Assembly (NCBI RefSeq): GCF_003049505.1
Contig: NZ_PYWN01000042.1
Coordinates: 1-64,000 of the forward strand
Reading direction: 5' to 3'
DNA: 64,000 nucleotides
Source of the DNA: Metasolibacillus meyeri
GTDB taxonomy: Bacteria > Bacillota > Bacilli > Bacillales_A > Planococcaceae
The translations under genes were made by a program, and so were the position numbers. Below the pieces are notes generated by a model. The model was not told where the DNA came from. It worked only from the letters and a program-made list of their open reading frames with translations, and did not search any database. Positions 1-9,000 of the stretch are shown here, piece by piece. The stretch's first letter is position 1; each line of letters starts with the position of its first letter.

Positions 1-1
1 C

Positions 2-526
2 TTACTAGGGAATATATTGATTATATTAGAAAGTTTAATTATATTATCTAAAACTCATGATTTTAAAAAAGCAGCCCGAAAAGTGGCACCAATATGGACC
101 CAACTACAAAAACGTAACACATTATATTTCATAGACTTGTTTATTTTAAGTTCTATTTTATTTTTCTTCCCATTAGAAACAGCACTTGATATTAAAAAAT
201 TTGCTGAACGAAACATTGATAAATATAAAACTTTTCAGAACATTCATCGTTTAAAAATAAATCTATCAATCAATTCAATGTTACTTTTAATGAAAAATAA
301 CCAATTTAATATCGCACTTGAAGAGGCAGAAAAAGCGATTGTGCTTTGTCAAGAAGAACAAATGCATATACATTTATCTGTATTTTATATTAGAAAGGGT
401 ATCTGTTTATCTAAATTGAGTAAAGATGGTGATGTATGGATTGCAAAAGGCCAAGATATATTGAACGTACTTGAACAAAAATCTCTAGCACAGCTTATGA
501 GTAATGAAGTACTACGCTACAAATAA
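2..526 (+). CDS. Rgg/GadR/MutR-like regulator, C-terminal part (5' cut by window edge)
   Basis: The reading frame is open to the first base, so the gene starts upstream of the window and only about 175 C-terminal residues are seen. They are predominantly helical and resemble the peptide-sensing tetratricopeptide-like C-terminal domain of Rgg-type transcription factors, with a hydrophobic FILSSILFFFP segment and paired helices around EEAEKAIVLC. The DNA-binding N-terminus would lie outside. It is convergent with fakA and is followed by a shared hairpin terminator. Another helical-repeat regulator is possible; the family call is by eye only. Confidence 0.5.
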   Translation, partial: LLGNILIILESLIILSKTHDFKKAARKVAPIWTQLQKRNTLYFIDLFILSSILFFFPLETALDIKKFAERNIDKYKTFQNIHRLKINLSINSMLLLMKNNQFNIALEEAEKAIVLCQEEQMHIHLSVFYIRKGICLSKLSKDGDVWIAKGQDILNVLEQKSLAQLMSNEVLRYK

Positions 527-689
527 TCATGGTAAAAGGAACAAAAAAGATTTACTGTAACTTGGAGTTGTCATACACTCCACTCCTTTATATCTGTTTT
601 AAAGACTATAAATATGGCTGATTTCTTCGATAAAGATAAGCGAATATGTAATAAATCTCTTTGAATGAATTGTTTTTAATTTTCTTAAT

Positions 690-733
690 AAAAAACTCCC
701 GTACACCAATATTTTTGGGAAGGGAGTTTTCTT
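690..733 (-). terminator. Bidirectional terminator between fakA and the Rgg-like gene
   Basis: An inverted repeat with arms AAAACTCCC and GGGAGTTTT is followed by T-rich sequence on both strands. It lies just past the fakA stop and past the 3' end of the convergent regulator, so it can end both transcripts. Confidence 0.7.
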
Positions 734-753
734 ACATAATTTTCAATTCTATT

Positions 754-2397
754 CTATTCCACCGCTAAAATAAACGGATATAATGCTTGTTTTCCTTCAA
801 CAATTTCTACTTCTGCATCAGGGGCGTTTTCTTCAATAAATGTCGCTAATTGTACAGCATCGTTAGCTGTTGCATCTTCACCGTAAATCACTGTGACAAT
901 TTCTGTATCTTCATCAACAAGCGATGTGACAACTGTTTGTGCTGCTTCCATCATCGTTGGTGTGGACAAAATAATTTTACCTTCTGCTAACGCCATAAAA
1001 TCATCTTTGCGGATTTCTACACCGTCAATTGATGTGTCACGTACAGCAAATGTTACTTGTCCTGTTTTTACATGAGCAAAGCTATCTGTCATACTTGCTT
1101 TGTTTTCCTCAACAGAGGCTTCTGGGTTGAATGCTAAAATTGCCGCCATCCCTTGAGGAATTGTTTTTGTTGGCACAACAACTGCTTCAATATCTAATAA
1201 CTCGACCGCTTGTTCAGCAGCCATAATAATATTTTTGTTGTTTGGTAAAATTACGACGCGCTCTGCACCGATTTCTTTTACTGCTTTGACGATATCCTCT
1301 GTGGAAGGATTCATCGTTTGCCCCCCTTCAATAACGTAAGAAGCGCCGATTGAACGCAGTAAGTTCGCCACTCCTTCACCCATGGCAATCGTCACAACCG
1401 CATAAGGATGCTTTTCTACTTTTGGTGCTGTTGCTACAGGAGCCTCGTTCACAATGGCAGAATGCTGCTCACGCATATTATCTACCTTTATTTTAATTAA
1501 GCTACCGTATTTTTGACCTGCTGCTAAAACGGAGCCTGGCGTTTCAGAGTGAATATGCACTTTTGCAATTTCATCATCTGAAATAACAAGTAATGAATCG
1601 CCCATTGGATTTAGCTCTTGACGGAATTGCTCTTCGTCAAACGGCTCTTTATCTGCCTCGAAACGCACCATAATTTCTGTACAATAGCCAAATTCAATGT
1701 CTTCTGTATTCATAAAATCTTGTACGCGATGATGCTCTGCATTAATTAAATCATCTAATGAAGATTCATTTTTTTGCGGTAGTGGCTCACCTTTTAATGA
1801 AGCAAGAAAGCCTTCATAAACGAATAATAAACCTTGTCCCCCACTGTCAACAACGCCAACTTCCTTTAAGACAGGTAGTAGCTCTGGCGTACGAGCAAGA
1901 GAGGCTTTTGCTTCTGCTACAAGTGCTTCCATCACAACGATGATATTATCTTCATCTTGTGCTACTTCCACCGCTTTTGCTGCTGCTTCACGCGCCACAG
2001 TTAAAATCGTTCCTTCAACAGGCTTCATCACTGCCTTGTATGCTGTGTCGACACCTGCTTGGAAAGCATCAGCAAAGCCAATCGCATCGACTGCCGCTTC
2101 CTTTTCAATCGACTTTCCAAATCCTCGGAATAATTGCGATAAAATAACACCTGAATTTCCACGTGCGCCCATTAGTAGACCTTTCGCTAATCCTTGTGTT
2201 GTTTTTCCAATATGCTCCTGTGCTTGTACTTCCGTTTCCTTCGCACCTGATGTCATCGATAAATTCATATTCGTCCCTGTATCACCATCTGGCACTGGGA
2301 ATACATTTAACGAATCTACATAAGCCGCATTTTGATATAAATGGTGCGCTCCCATTTGTACCATTTCTGCAAATTTTATTCCGCCTAAAGACTTCAT
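754..2397 (-). CDS. fakA: Fatty acid kinase subunit FakA (YloV/DAK2 family)
   Basis: ATP-binding kinase subunit that phosphorylates exogenous fatty acids carried by FakB. The N-terminal DhaL domain (about residues 10-200) shows the nucleotide and Mg-binding motif VPDGDTGTN and the glycine-rich GARGNSGVILSQLFRGF. The remaining C-terminal part is the usual FakA extension, giving about 547 residues, normal for the family. A longer frame opens at 2424, but GAGGAGG sits nine bases before the ATG at 2397, which is preferred. It follows yloU closely, as in B. subtilis. Confidence 0.93.
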   Translation of the reverse strand: MKSLGGIKFAEMVQMGAHHLYQNAAYVDSLNVFPVPDGDTGTNMNLSMTSGAKETEVQAQEHIGKTTQGLAKGLLMGARGNSGVILSQLFRGFGKSIEKEAAVDAIGFADAFQAGVDTAYKAVMKPVEGTILTVAREAAAKAVEVAQDEDNIIVVMEALVAEAKASLARTPELLPVLKEVGVVDSGGQGLLFVYEGFLASLKGEPLPQKNESSLDDLINAEHHRVQDFMNTEDIEFGYCTEIMVRFEADKEPFDEEQFRQELNPMGDSLLVISDDEIAKVHIHSETPGSVLAAGQKYGSLIKIKVDNMREQHSAIVNEAPVATAPKVEKHPYAVVTIAMGEGVANLLRSIGASYVIEGGQTMNPSTEDIVKAVKEIGAERVVILPNNKNIIMAAEQAVELLDIEAVVVPTKTIPQGMAAILAFNPEASVEENKASMTDSFAHVKTGQVTFAVRDTSIDGVEIRKDDFMALAEGKIILSTPTMMEAAQTVVTSLVDEDTEIVTVIYGEDATANDAVQLATFIEENAPDAEVEIVEGKQALYPFILAVE

Positions 2398-2416
2398 TGG
2401 ATTTATTTCCTCCTCA

Positions 2417-2779
2417 TTACACATTCATTACGCGAACGCCTTGCACGAAAATATTAACGGACTTCACGCTCATACCTAATGTTTTATTTACTGTATATTT
2501 TACTGTTGATTGAACTTGGTAAGCAATTTCAGAAATCTTTGTACCATAGCTTACGATAATGTACATATCAATATGTAAATCTTCGCCCTCTTGACGAACT
2601 AGCACACCTTTTGTAAAGTTCTCTTTACGTAAAATATCTGTTAATCCATCTCGAATTTGATGTTTGCTTGCCATTCCAACGATGCCGTAGCATTCAACTG
2701 CTGCCCCACCTGCAATTTGTGCAATCACATCGTTCGAAATATCGATTTGTCCGAATTCATTGTGGATTTCTATTGACAT
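2417..2779 (-). CDS. yloU: Asp23/Gls24 family protein YloU
   Basis: A 120-residue Asp23/Gls24 envelope stress family protein. The GGAAVECYGIVGMASK stretch near residues 24-39 and the later VNIFVQGVRV are typical. The ATG has an AGGGGG ribosome binding site. In Firmicutes this gene is nearly always next to fakA, and members of the family have been linked to membrane-associated stress functions and lipid metabolism; the exact role is not established. It is the first gene of a two-gene unit with fakA, divergent from rpmB. Confidence 0.9.
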   Translation of the reverse strand: MSIEIHNEFGQIDISNDVIAQIAGGAAVECYGIVGMASKHQIRDGLTDILRKENFTKGVLVRQEGEDLHIDMYIIVSYGTKISEIAYQVQSTVKYTVNKTLGMSVKSVNIFVQGVRVMNV

Positions 2780-2930
2780 AAATACGCCCCCTAAGTACTT
2801 TTAAACTACTCTTTATTGTACTACATAAACAATAATTATAAAAGAAAACGCCACATTTCGTCTAGTGCAGCTTATTTACGCTCTTTTTCATGTGTAAAGG
2901 TTTTTTTCTTGAAAGGTTATCGAAAAACTG

Positions 2931-2959
2931 TTGCACTCGCATGGAGACTGTGTTAAATT
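2931..2959 (+). promoter_or_regulatory. Probable SigA promoter of rpmB
   Basis: TTGCAC at 2931-2936 and TAAATT at 2954-2959 are separated by 17 bases and point to rpmB, leaving a leader of about 60 bases. Confidence 0.55.
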
Positions 2960-3026
2960 AATATGGTATGTGAAATATCGAACTGAAATATATTGCTTTC
3001 AGATCAACTGTAGGGAGGGAATTTAC

Positions 3027-3215
3027 ATGCCAAAACAATGTGTTATCACTGGCCGTAAAGCTCGTACAGGCAACAACCGTTCACACGCAATGAACGCTAA
3101 CAAACGTACTTGGGGTGCTAACCTTCAAAAGGTTCGTATCTTAGTTGACGGTAAGCCAAAGCGCGTATGGGTTTCTGCTCGTGCATTAAAATCAGGTAAA
3201 ATTGAGCGCGTATAA
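3027..3215 (+). CDS. rpmB: 50S ribosomal protein bL28
   Basis: Ribosomal protein of the large subunit. The 62-residue product begins [20 protein letters not shown] and ends with a basic tail. The length equals that of B. subtilis L28. A GGGAGGGA ribosome binding site precedes the ATG at 3027; a longer in-frame extension upstream lacks a site and overlaps the promoter. It is transcribed against its neighbours, as in B. subtilis. C-x2-C zinc motifs are absent, so it is the zinc-independent form (inference from motif absence). Confidence 0.96.
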   Translation: MPKQCVITGRKARTGNNRSHAMNANKRTWGANLQKVRILVDGKPKRVWVSARALKSGKIERV

Positions 3216-3223
3216 TCGCGATA

Positions 3224-3261
3224 AAAAACATCGACCATCTTCTATATGGTCGATGTTTTTT
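3224..3261. terminator. Bidirectional terminator between rpmB and the MFS gene
   Basis: A 15-bp perfect stem (3224-3238 with 3246-3260) has T or A runs on both sides and so works for either strand. The stop codon of the convergent MFS gene lies within the loop. Confidence 0.9.
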
Positions 3262-4453
3262 GTTTATAAAGCATCATATATAGTAGCATGCTGATGAATG
3301 CACATAATAAAATACCACCGAAAATGAATATTGGCGATAACCACGCTGATAAAGTCACTGTCATTGGTGCTAAAAAATGCCCAATCGTAAACTGCATATT
3401 AGAGGCTACCATATACTGTCCTCTTGCATTGACTGGTGCATATTCACTAACAAAATTATAAAGCACAGGAGCTCGAATAATTTCTCCGAATGTGAACACT
3501 ACCGTCCAAATAAGAAGCATCCAAAAGCTTGTTGTAAACCCTACTAAAAATATTCCAATACCCGCTAATAAACAACTGAAAATAAACACATTTCGATCTG
3601 TCCACTTCTTTAGCCAAATTGCGGTAGGCAACACAAATAGTACAAACATACAATCATTTATCCCTAGCATCCAACCTAAAATTTCTTGACTTGATAGTGT
3701 TAGTCGTGACCATATTGTTTGTGTTGGAACATATTCAAAAACATAGATAGCCAAATATAAATCTAACTGCATAATCGCAATAACGGAAAAAATTCCTGCC
3801 ACTAAATAACAAGCAAATAAACGATCTTTTAAGATTGCTACACAGCTTTTGCATTCAGCGACTACAGAAATCGGCATTTTTTCATTGCTGATAGGCGCAC
3901 TTTCCTTTACTTTTATCAAAATGAATAGGAAATAAATGATAAGAATCAACGCACACCCCCAAAGCAAGAGCTCGCGATAATTGAAAAATAGCCAAGCGCC
4001 AAGTATTGGGCCAATCACTGCCCCTATGTTACTACCTGTCAAAAATGCCGCAAACACCTCTTTTTTATAGATTGCTGGCACTAAATCAGCCACCATCGCA
4101 TCACTGGCAGGTTTATATATACTTGTGCCAATCGTAATGCCTAAAAAAGCCATATAATCTAACCAGATAAAGGGCGAACTAGCAAATAGAACGAACATCG
4201 TACATCGCATCGCAGTTCCCCAAAGCATCATGGTTCTCCGTCCTAGTCGATCCGTTAAACTTCCACCTACCATGCCCGCTACTAAACTAATGACAGGTGG
4301 TAGCATCATCAATAAGCCTGTCCATCCCTTACCTAGCGATTGACTAAAGTAAATCGCAATAAACGGGAAGTACATCCAGTAAAACAGGTGAAAAAGTGTT
4401 TCTCCGCCTAATCGAATTTTTAAACTTGTATCCCAAACATATTTCTCTTGCAT
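3242..4453 (-). CDS. MFS multidrug-type transporter
   Basis: Major facilitator superfamily membrane protein of about 403 residues with some twelve hydrophobic segments. The signature GGSLTDRLGRRTMMLWG between segments 2 and 3 is the classic MFS loop motif; a substrate cannot be read from sequence, though drug efflux relatives are closest in appearance. A start at 4453 is chosen because TGGAG lies ten bases before it, while the upstream ATG at 4471 lacks a site. It sits between spoVM and rpmB, a position with no counterpart in B. subtilis, so it is probably a lineage insertion. Confidence 0.85.
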   Translation of the reverse strand: MQEKYVWDTSLKIRLGGETLFHLFYWMYFPFIAIYFSQSLGKGWTGLLMMLPPVISLVAGMVGGSLTDRLGRRTMMLWGTAMRCTMFVLFASSPFIWLDYMAFLGITIGTSIYKPASDAMVADLVPAIYKKEVFAAFLTGSNIGAVIGPILGAWLFFNYRELLLWGCALILIIYFLFILIKVKESAPISNEKMPISVVAECKSCVAILKDRLFACYLVAGIFSVIAIMQLDLYLAIYVFEYVPTQTIWSRLTLSSQEILGWMLGINDCMFVLFVLPTAIWLKKWTDRNVFIFSCLLAGIGIFLVGFTTSFWMLLIWTVVFTFGEIIRAPVLYNFVSEYAPVNARGQYMVASNMQFTIGHFLAPMTVTLSAWLSPIFIFGGILLCAFISMLLYMMLYKQKTSTI

Positions 4454-4628
4454 GCTTGAGTAACTCCACATTGTTTATTTCGGCCGATATATGTATCTTA
4501 GCTATCCAACCTATAAAAATATAGACTAATAAAAAAAATTATTTTATACTAATAATATGGAAATAAAGGGATAAAAAGCTCTATTTGATGAGCACTACAA
4601 AAAGAACATACGTTCCCAATAAAAAATA

Positions 4629-4670
4629 AGAGACTAGAGGAAAAGTGCTAATTTTTCTCTAGTCTTTTTT
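4629..4670. terminator. Hairpin with T-run upstream of the MFS gene
   Basis: Arms AGACTAGAG and CTCTAGTCT with flanking A/T tracts form a hairpin with a T-run on the plus strand and a T-rich tract on the minus strand. It may back up the spoVM terminator. Confidence 0.6.
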
Positions 4671-4684
4671 AAGATAAAATATAA

Positions 4685-4733
4685 AATAGCAGTCGGAAAA
4701 GTCCTGCATAGGCAAGCTTTTCCGACTGCTATT
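4685..4733 (-). terminator. Terminator after spoVM
   Basis: A perfect 17-bp inverted repeat (4685-4701 with 4717-4733) followed on the minus strand by an A/T-rich, T-dominated tract. It starts at the spoVM stop codon and would end the long gmk-to-spoVM transcription unit. Confidence 0.85.
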
Positions 4734-4822
4734 TAACTCTTCTTCTCTCTCTTAAATAACTTTATACACGCACGTGTCATTGAGCTAATAAACTTTGGTA
4801 ATTGAAATGTGTACACCTTCAC
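4733..4822 (-). CDS. spoVM: Stage V sporulation protein M (29 aa, GTG start)
   Basis: Tiny amphipathic spore protein that marks the curved forespore membrane, recruits SpoIVA for coat assembly and inhibits FtsH in B. subtilis. Translation from GTG at 4822 gives 29 residues beginning MKVYTFQLPKFISSM and ending in a basic tail; the B. subtilis peptide begins MKFYTIKLPKF. Proline 9, essential in B. subtilis, is retained. GGGGGAG lies eight bases before the GTG. It follows thiN by 12 bases, exactly the B. subtilis order. The tail is a few residues longer than the 26-residue B. subtilis protein. Confidence 0.93.
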   Translation of the reverse strand: MKVYTFQLPKFISSMTRACIKLFKREKKS

Positions 4823-4834
4823 ACTCGCTCCCCC

Positions 4835-5482
4835 TTAATCGGCACTTCTTATCATTAAACATATGCCAGATGTAAAGGTAATATGCGCTTGTTCGATAAT
4901 CTCATTACTTGTAAAGCGCGATGACCATAAGCCAATTTCTTCATTCGTCGTTTCATATTTTACGCCACGCAGTGTTACATTTTGTACAGCCTCACCATAG
5001 GCAAAGAAAGATAAATATGGGTAATCTAAATTGTCGTGAATTGTGTGTGTGCCTGGCACCAAAAAGCACAGCTGATTATAACGATTACGAATCTCAAAAA
5101 CGATATCGCTATATTTTTGCTGTAAGCCACATACGGTTCTTAACACAGCCTCATAATGGTCTAAGCGTCCACCAGTAACACCTGTTAGTATAATTTTCTC
5201 TGGTGCATACGAGATTGCCTTTATCAGTGCTAAATCAGTATCTGTTTCGTCTTTTTCAGCGGCATATATTTCAATTGGTATATCAGCTTCTATTAACTCT
5301 TGCTGCTCATTCTGTGTGACAGAATCTAAATCGCCAACGATGACTGCAGGGCGTATTCCTCGCTCTAACAAACGATAAGCTCCTCGATCTGCACCGATAA
5401 AAATAACATCTTCTCTATTAATAAAAGGCTCAAATGAACAAAGCTCCTCGCTTGGTCCACCTGAGCAAATAACAGCAATCAT
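4835..5482 (-). CDS. thiN: Thiamine pyrophosphokinase
   Basis: Converts thiamine to thiamine diphosphate with ATP. The 215-residue protein shows the family's IGADRGAYRLLERGI and VGDLDSV motifs near the N-terminus, DETDTDLALIKA in the middle and LTGVTGGRLDHY, which together form the thiamine and ATP sites. The ATG overlaps the 3' end of rpe by four bases, implying coupled translation. A short segment inside (about 5046-5061) reads GTGCCTGGCACC, a motif also present near 46468, but here it encodes VPGTH and is probably ordinary coding sequence. Confidence 0.95.
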   Translation of the reverse strand: MIAVICSGGPSEELCSFEPFINREDVIFIGADRGAYRLLERGIRPAVIVGDLDSVTQNEQQELIEADIPIEIYAAEKDETDTDLALIKAISYAPEKIILTGVTGGRLDHYEAVLRTVCGLQQKYSDIVFEIRNRYNQLCFLVPGTHTIHDNLDYPYLSFFAYGEAVQNVTLRGVKYETTNEEIGLWSSRFTSNEIIEQAHITFTSGICLMIRSAD

Positions 5483-6147
5483 CGCACGTATGCCGCTTCA
5501 CCAGCCGCTTTAATTTGTTGCAATGCAGCTGTGCGGTCTTGTTGATTATAAATAGCAGAGCCTGCGACAAAAATATTGGCACCTGCTTCAGCACATGGCA
5601 CGATTGTTTCCGCTGTGATACCGCCATCAATTTCGATATCAATAGCCAAACCACGTTCTTTAATCATTTTTGATAATGCAGCAATTTTAGGCACAACTGA
5701 CGCAATAAATTTTTGTCCGCCAAAGCCTGGGTTTACCGTCATAAACAATACCATATCAATATCTTCTAACACATGTTGAATCGTTTCAATCGGCGTATGT
5801 GGATTTAACACGACCCCCGGCTTCACACCGTATGAACGAATTAATTGAACTGTGCGGTGTAGATGGCGACAAGCCTCTACATGCACCGTAATATAATCTG
5901 CGCCAGCTTTCGCAAATTGCTCGATATATTGGTCAGGGTTTTCAATCATTAAATGAACATCGAGTGGTAACGATGTTAAAGGACGAATCGCATCTAATAC
6001 AATTGATCCAAATGAAATATTCGGGACAAAATGCCCGTCCATCACATCGATATGAATAAGCTCTGCGCCAGCAGCTTCAACTTCTTTTACTTCTTCTCCT
6101 AATTTCGCGAAATTCGCAGCTAAAATAGATGGTGCAATTTTAATCAT
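5479..6147 (-). CDS. rpe: Ribulose-phosphate 3-epimerase
   Basis: Pentose phosphate pathway enzyme interconverting ribulose 5-phosphate and xylulose 5-phosphate. The 222-residue TIM barrel starts MIKIAPSILAANFAKLG and shows LIHIDVMDGHFVPN, DVHLMIENP, MTVNPGFGGQKF and DIEIDGGI, covering the metal-binding His and Asp residues and the phosphate site. It lies between rsgA and thiN as in B. subtilis, overlapping thiN by four bases. Confidence 0.97.
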   Translation of the reverse strand: MIKIAPSILAANFAKLGEEVKEVEAAGAELIHIDVMDGHFVPNISFGSIVLDAIRPLTSLPLDVHLMIENPDQYIEQFAKAGADYITVHVEACRHLHRTVQLIRSYGVKPGVVLNPHTPIETIQHVLEDIDMVLFMTVNPGFGGQKFIASVVPKIAALSKMIKERGLAIDIEIDGGITAETIVPCAEAGANIFVAGSAIYNQQDRTAALQQIKAAGEAAYVR

Positions 6148-6150
6148 CTT

Positions 6151-7032
6151 CTAATACCTCGGCTTTCGTTCCATAATTTCTTGTAAAAACTGTTCATAAT
6201 GCTCATAACGGTATGGGCGAACTTCCCCTCTTGCCAAGGCTTCCTTAACCGCGCATTTTGGCTCCTTCGTATGTAAGCAGCCGCGGAATTTACAATTTTC
6301 GCTCAATCGTAAAAACTCTGGGAAACATGCTGTTAACTCCTCTTTTTCAATCGTATCAAAATCAAAGGAGCTAAAGCCTGGTGTATCGGCAAGCAAACCA
6401 TTCCCAACCTCGATTAGCTCAACATGACGTGTCGTATGTTTGCCTCGCCCTAAGCTTTGTGAAATTTCACCCGTTTTCAATTGCAATTCAGGCAACAATG
6501 TATTTAATAACGTTGATTTACCAACACCAGACTGCCCTGCCAAAACGCTAATTTTTTCTTCTAACAATGGATATAATCTTTCCATCAGCGTGTTATCATC
6601 TTGAAAAGTTGTTAATACCGTATAGCCAATCGCCTCATAATCAGCAATTTTCTCTTGTAATTGTTGTTTTTCATCCTCTGCTAGTAAATCCATTTTTGTT
6701 AAGCAAATAATAGGTTGAACGGAAAATGATTCTAACACGACTAAAAAGCGATCTAACAGCACCGTATTGAAATCAGGCTCCTTAACAGAAAACACTAAAA
6801 TCGCTTGATCGACATTGGCAATCGGTGGGCGGACCAGCTCATTTTTACGCGGATGAATTTTCATCACATAGCCATCTGATTCGCCCTCTTTTGTATAATC
6901 AACAATATCTCCAACGAGCGGTGATTCACCGCGGTTGCGAAAAACGCCTCGCCCGCGGCATTGAATCAACTCCCCGTTCTGATACACATAATAATAACCA
7001 CTTAACGCTTTACGAATTCGGCCTTGCGCCAT
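6151..7032 (-). CDS. rsgA: Ribosome small subunit GTPase RsgA
   Basis: Circularly permuted GTPase of late 30S assembly. Motif order is G4 (TKMD), then G1 (GQSGVGKSTLLN), then G3 (DTPG), after an N-terminal OB fold. The C-terminal zinc knuckle CKFRGCLHTKEPKC is complete. The product is 293 residues from ATG 7032; TTG 7035 just before it is an alternative, and GGGGG lies at usable distance from both. It directly follows prkC, and in B. subtilis RsgA is a PrkC substrate (established knowledge). Confidence 0.96.
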   Translation of the reverse strand: MAQGRIRKALSGYYYVYQNGELIQCRGRGVFRNRGESPLVGDIVDYTKEGESDGYVMKIHPRKNELVRPPIANVDQAILVFSVKEPDFNTVLLDRFLVVLESFSVQPIICLTKMDLLAEDEKQQLQEKIADYEAIGYTVLTTFQDDNTLMERLYPLLEEKISVLAGQSGVGKSTLLNTLLPELQLKTGEISQSLGRGKHTTRHVELIEVGNGLLADTPGFSSFDFDTIEKEELTACFPEFLRLSENCKFRGCLHTKEPKCAVKEALARGEVRPYRYEHYEQFLQEIMERKPRY

Positions 7033-7044
7033 CAAATGCCCCCT

Positions 7045-8997
7045 TTAGTTTGAATACGGAATCGTTCCATCCGCAATTTTGAAGGAATCACGGTCAATAC
7101 GGTATGCTGCTTCGCTACCTTCCTCAATTTCAAAATTCATACTATACTTCGTTGTTGCTGTAATTGTTAACGTATCATATAATTCATGCATTTTATTGTT
7201 TTTATCTTGAATATAAATATGGATAGTCTGTTCTCGATATTCCTCTTCGCCCTCTTCATTGAATATTGGCTCATATGGAATTTCAATTTCTATAGTTCTA
7301 AAATTCGTCTTTTTAGCTGGTGGGCCTGATGAAATAACGACTTCAATCGTTTTCCCTTCTTCAACTTCTTCTCCTGCGCTTGGCTTATGTGAGATGACAC
7401 TACCTTTAGGGATGGTTTCAGATGTTCTTTCATCCACAATTTTCCATTTAAGTTTATGACGCTGCGTATATTCCTCAAGCGCTGAATTAGAATAATTAGA
7501 TAGATTCGTCAATTTAACAGTCTTTTTCCCTTCACTGATAACAAGGGTAACGACTGTGTCCTTCACAATAATATCCTCTCCAGCTGCTGGATCTTGGCGA
7601 ATGATTATGCCTTTTTCTGCATCGCTATTTTCGTATTCTAACTTGTGATCTTTAAAATCGCCAAGTAATGACGACACTTGTGAAAGCTGTTGATCCACAT
7701 AATTTGCCATTCTGGAAGTTGCTGCACCCTTGCTCACAATAAGCTTGATTTCGGTGCCTTTTACTTTTAGCAAACCTGTTCTTGGGCTTGTTTCAATAAC
7801 ATTCCCTTCATCAACTTCCTCATCGTCTCGCTCCTCAATTTCACCAATATTAAAGCCTAATGATTTCAATTCCTCTGTTGCTTCCTCTAGCGTCATCCCA
7901 ATAATCTCCTTTGGGATTTCAACTTTTTTCGGCTTCATAAAATAAACAGCAGCTACTGCAATAATCACGAGTAACGCAATGCTTGCTATTATTATTGGCC
8001 ACTTCTTCTTTTTTGGCGGTGCTGGTGGCTCTGGTTGTGGTGGTGTGTGTTTCTTCGCTTCCATCTTTTTCGTTTCCGCTATATCATGCACAGGCATTTT
8101 ATCATCTTTAATAATCGGTAAAATTTTCGTTGCATCGTCATCGATTGGTAAAGTAAATTTCGTTTCATGAATGCGATCTGCTGACAAGCATGTTTCTAAG
8201 TCATGCTCCATCTCCTCTGCACTCCTATAGCGATGATTCGAATCTTTTGCCGTTGCCTTTAAAACGATATTTTCAACGCTTTGAGGAATCGAGCCATCGA
8301 ATGCACGTACCGATGGTGTTTCTGCCTGTAAATGCTTTAAGGCAATGGATACTGCCGATTCTCCTGAAAATGGCAATTCTCCTGTTAATAGCTCATAAAA
8401 CACAATACCTAGTGCATAAATATCAGATTTCTCTGTTGCAATACCACCCCGTGCTTGCTCTGGTGACAAATAATGTACCGTACCAATAACCGAATTCGTC
8501 TGTGTATAGCTTGTTGCACTTAACGTTGTCGCAATACCAAAATCAGTTACTTTTACATTGCCATCTAAATCCATCAAAATATTTTGCGGCTTAATATCGC
8601 GATGAATAATGCCATTTTCATGTGCATGAGCAATTGCTGACGTGAGTTGCTTCATAATATGAACGCTTCTTGCTGGCGATAAAGGCGAAAATTCTTGTAT
8701 GTACTGCTTTAATGTTTTGCCTTTAATATACTCCATGACGATATAATGCATATCGCCGTCTTCGCCAACATCATAAATGCTAACAATATTGGAGTGTGTA
8801 AGGCTCGTTGCTGAAAGTGCTTCACGTTGAAATCGGCGATGCAATTCTTCTTCATTTGTAAAATCATAACGTAAAATTTTAATGGCTACATCGCGGTTTA
8901 AAATCATGTCATGTGCTAAATAAACATTAGACATCCCACCGCCGCCGATTAGTTCCATTATCTTATAACGGTCGCTAATTCTTTTGCCGATAATCAT
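7045..8997 (-). CDS. prkC: Serine/threonine kinase PrkC with PASTA repeats
   Basis: Membrane Hanks-type kinase that senses muropeptides and lipid II. The cytoplasmic kinase domain (residues 10-270) has K40, the catalytic loop HRDIKPQN with D134 and TDFG at 151-154. A threonine-rich activation loop and a proline-rich linker precede a single transmembrane segment at about 334-354. Three PASTA repeats follow, from about residue 358 to 560, and then a short C-terminal domain. The length, 650 residues, matches B. subtilis (648). It is coupled to its phosphatase gene prpC three bases upstream. Confidence 0.97.
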   Translation of the reverse strand: MIIGKRISDRYKIMELIGGGGMSNVYLAHDMILNRDVAIKILRYDFTNEEELHRRFQREALSATSLTHSNIVSIYDVGEDGDMHYIVMEYIKGKTLKQYIQEFSPLSPARSVHIMKQLTSAIAHAHENGIIHRDIKPQNILMDLDGNVKVTDFGIATTLSATSYTQTNSVIGTVHYLSPEQARGGIATEKSDIYALGIVFYELLTGELPFSGESAVSIALKHLQAETPSVRAFDGSIPQSVENIVLKATAKDSNHRYRSAEEMEHDLETCLSADRIHETKFTLPIDDDATKILPIIKDDKMPVHDIAETKKMEAKKHTPPQPEPPAPPKKKKWPIIIASIALLVIIAVAAVYFMKPKKVEIPKEIIGMTLEEATEELKSLGFNIGEIEERDDEEVDEGNVIETSPRTGLLKVKGTEIKLIVSKGAATSRMANYVDQQLSQVSSLLGDFKDHKLEYENSDAEKGIIIRQDPAAGEDIIVKDTVVTLVISEGKKTVKLTNLSNYSNSALEEYTQRHKLKWKIVDERTSETIPKGSVISHKPSAGEEVEEGKTIEVVISSGPPAKKTNFRTIEIEIPYEPIFNEEGEEEYREQTIHIYIQDKNNKMHELYDTLTITATTKYSMNFEIEEGSEAAYRIDRDSFKIADGTIPYSN

Positions 8998-9000
8998 TCC

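Noticed and set aside
1940-2323. 127-codon plus-strand frame opposite fakA
   Set aside because: It is a shadow of the fakA reading frame with biased Ser/Pro/Ala composition and no start signals.
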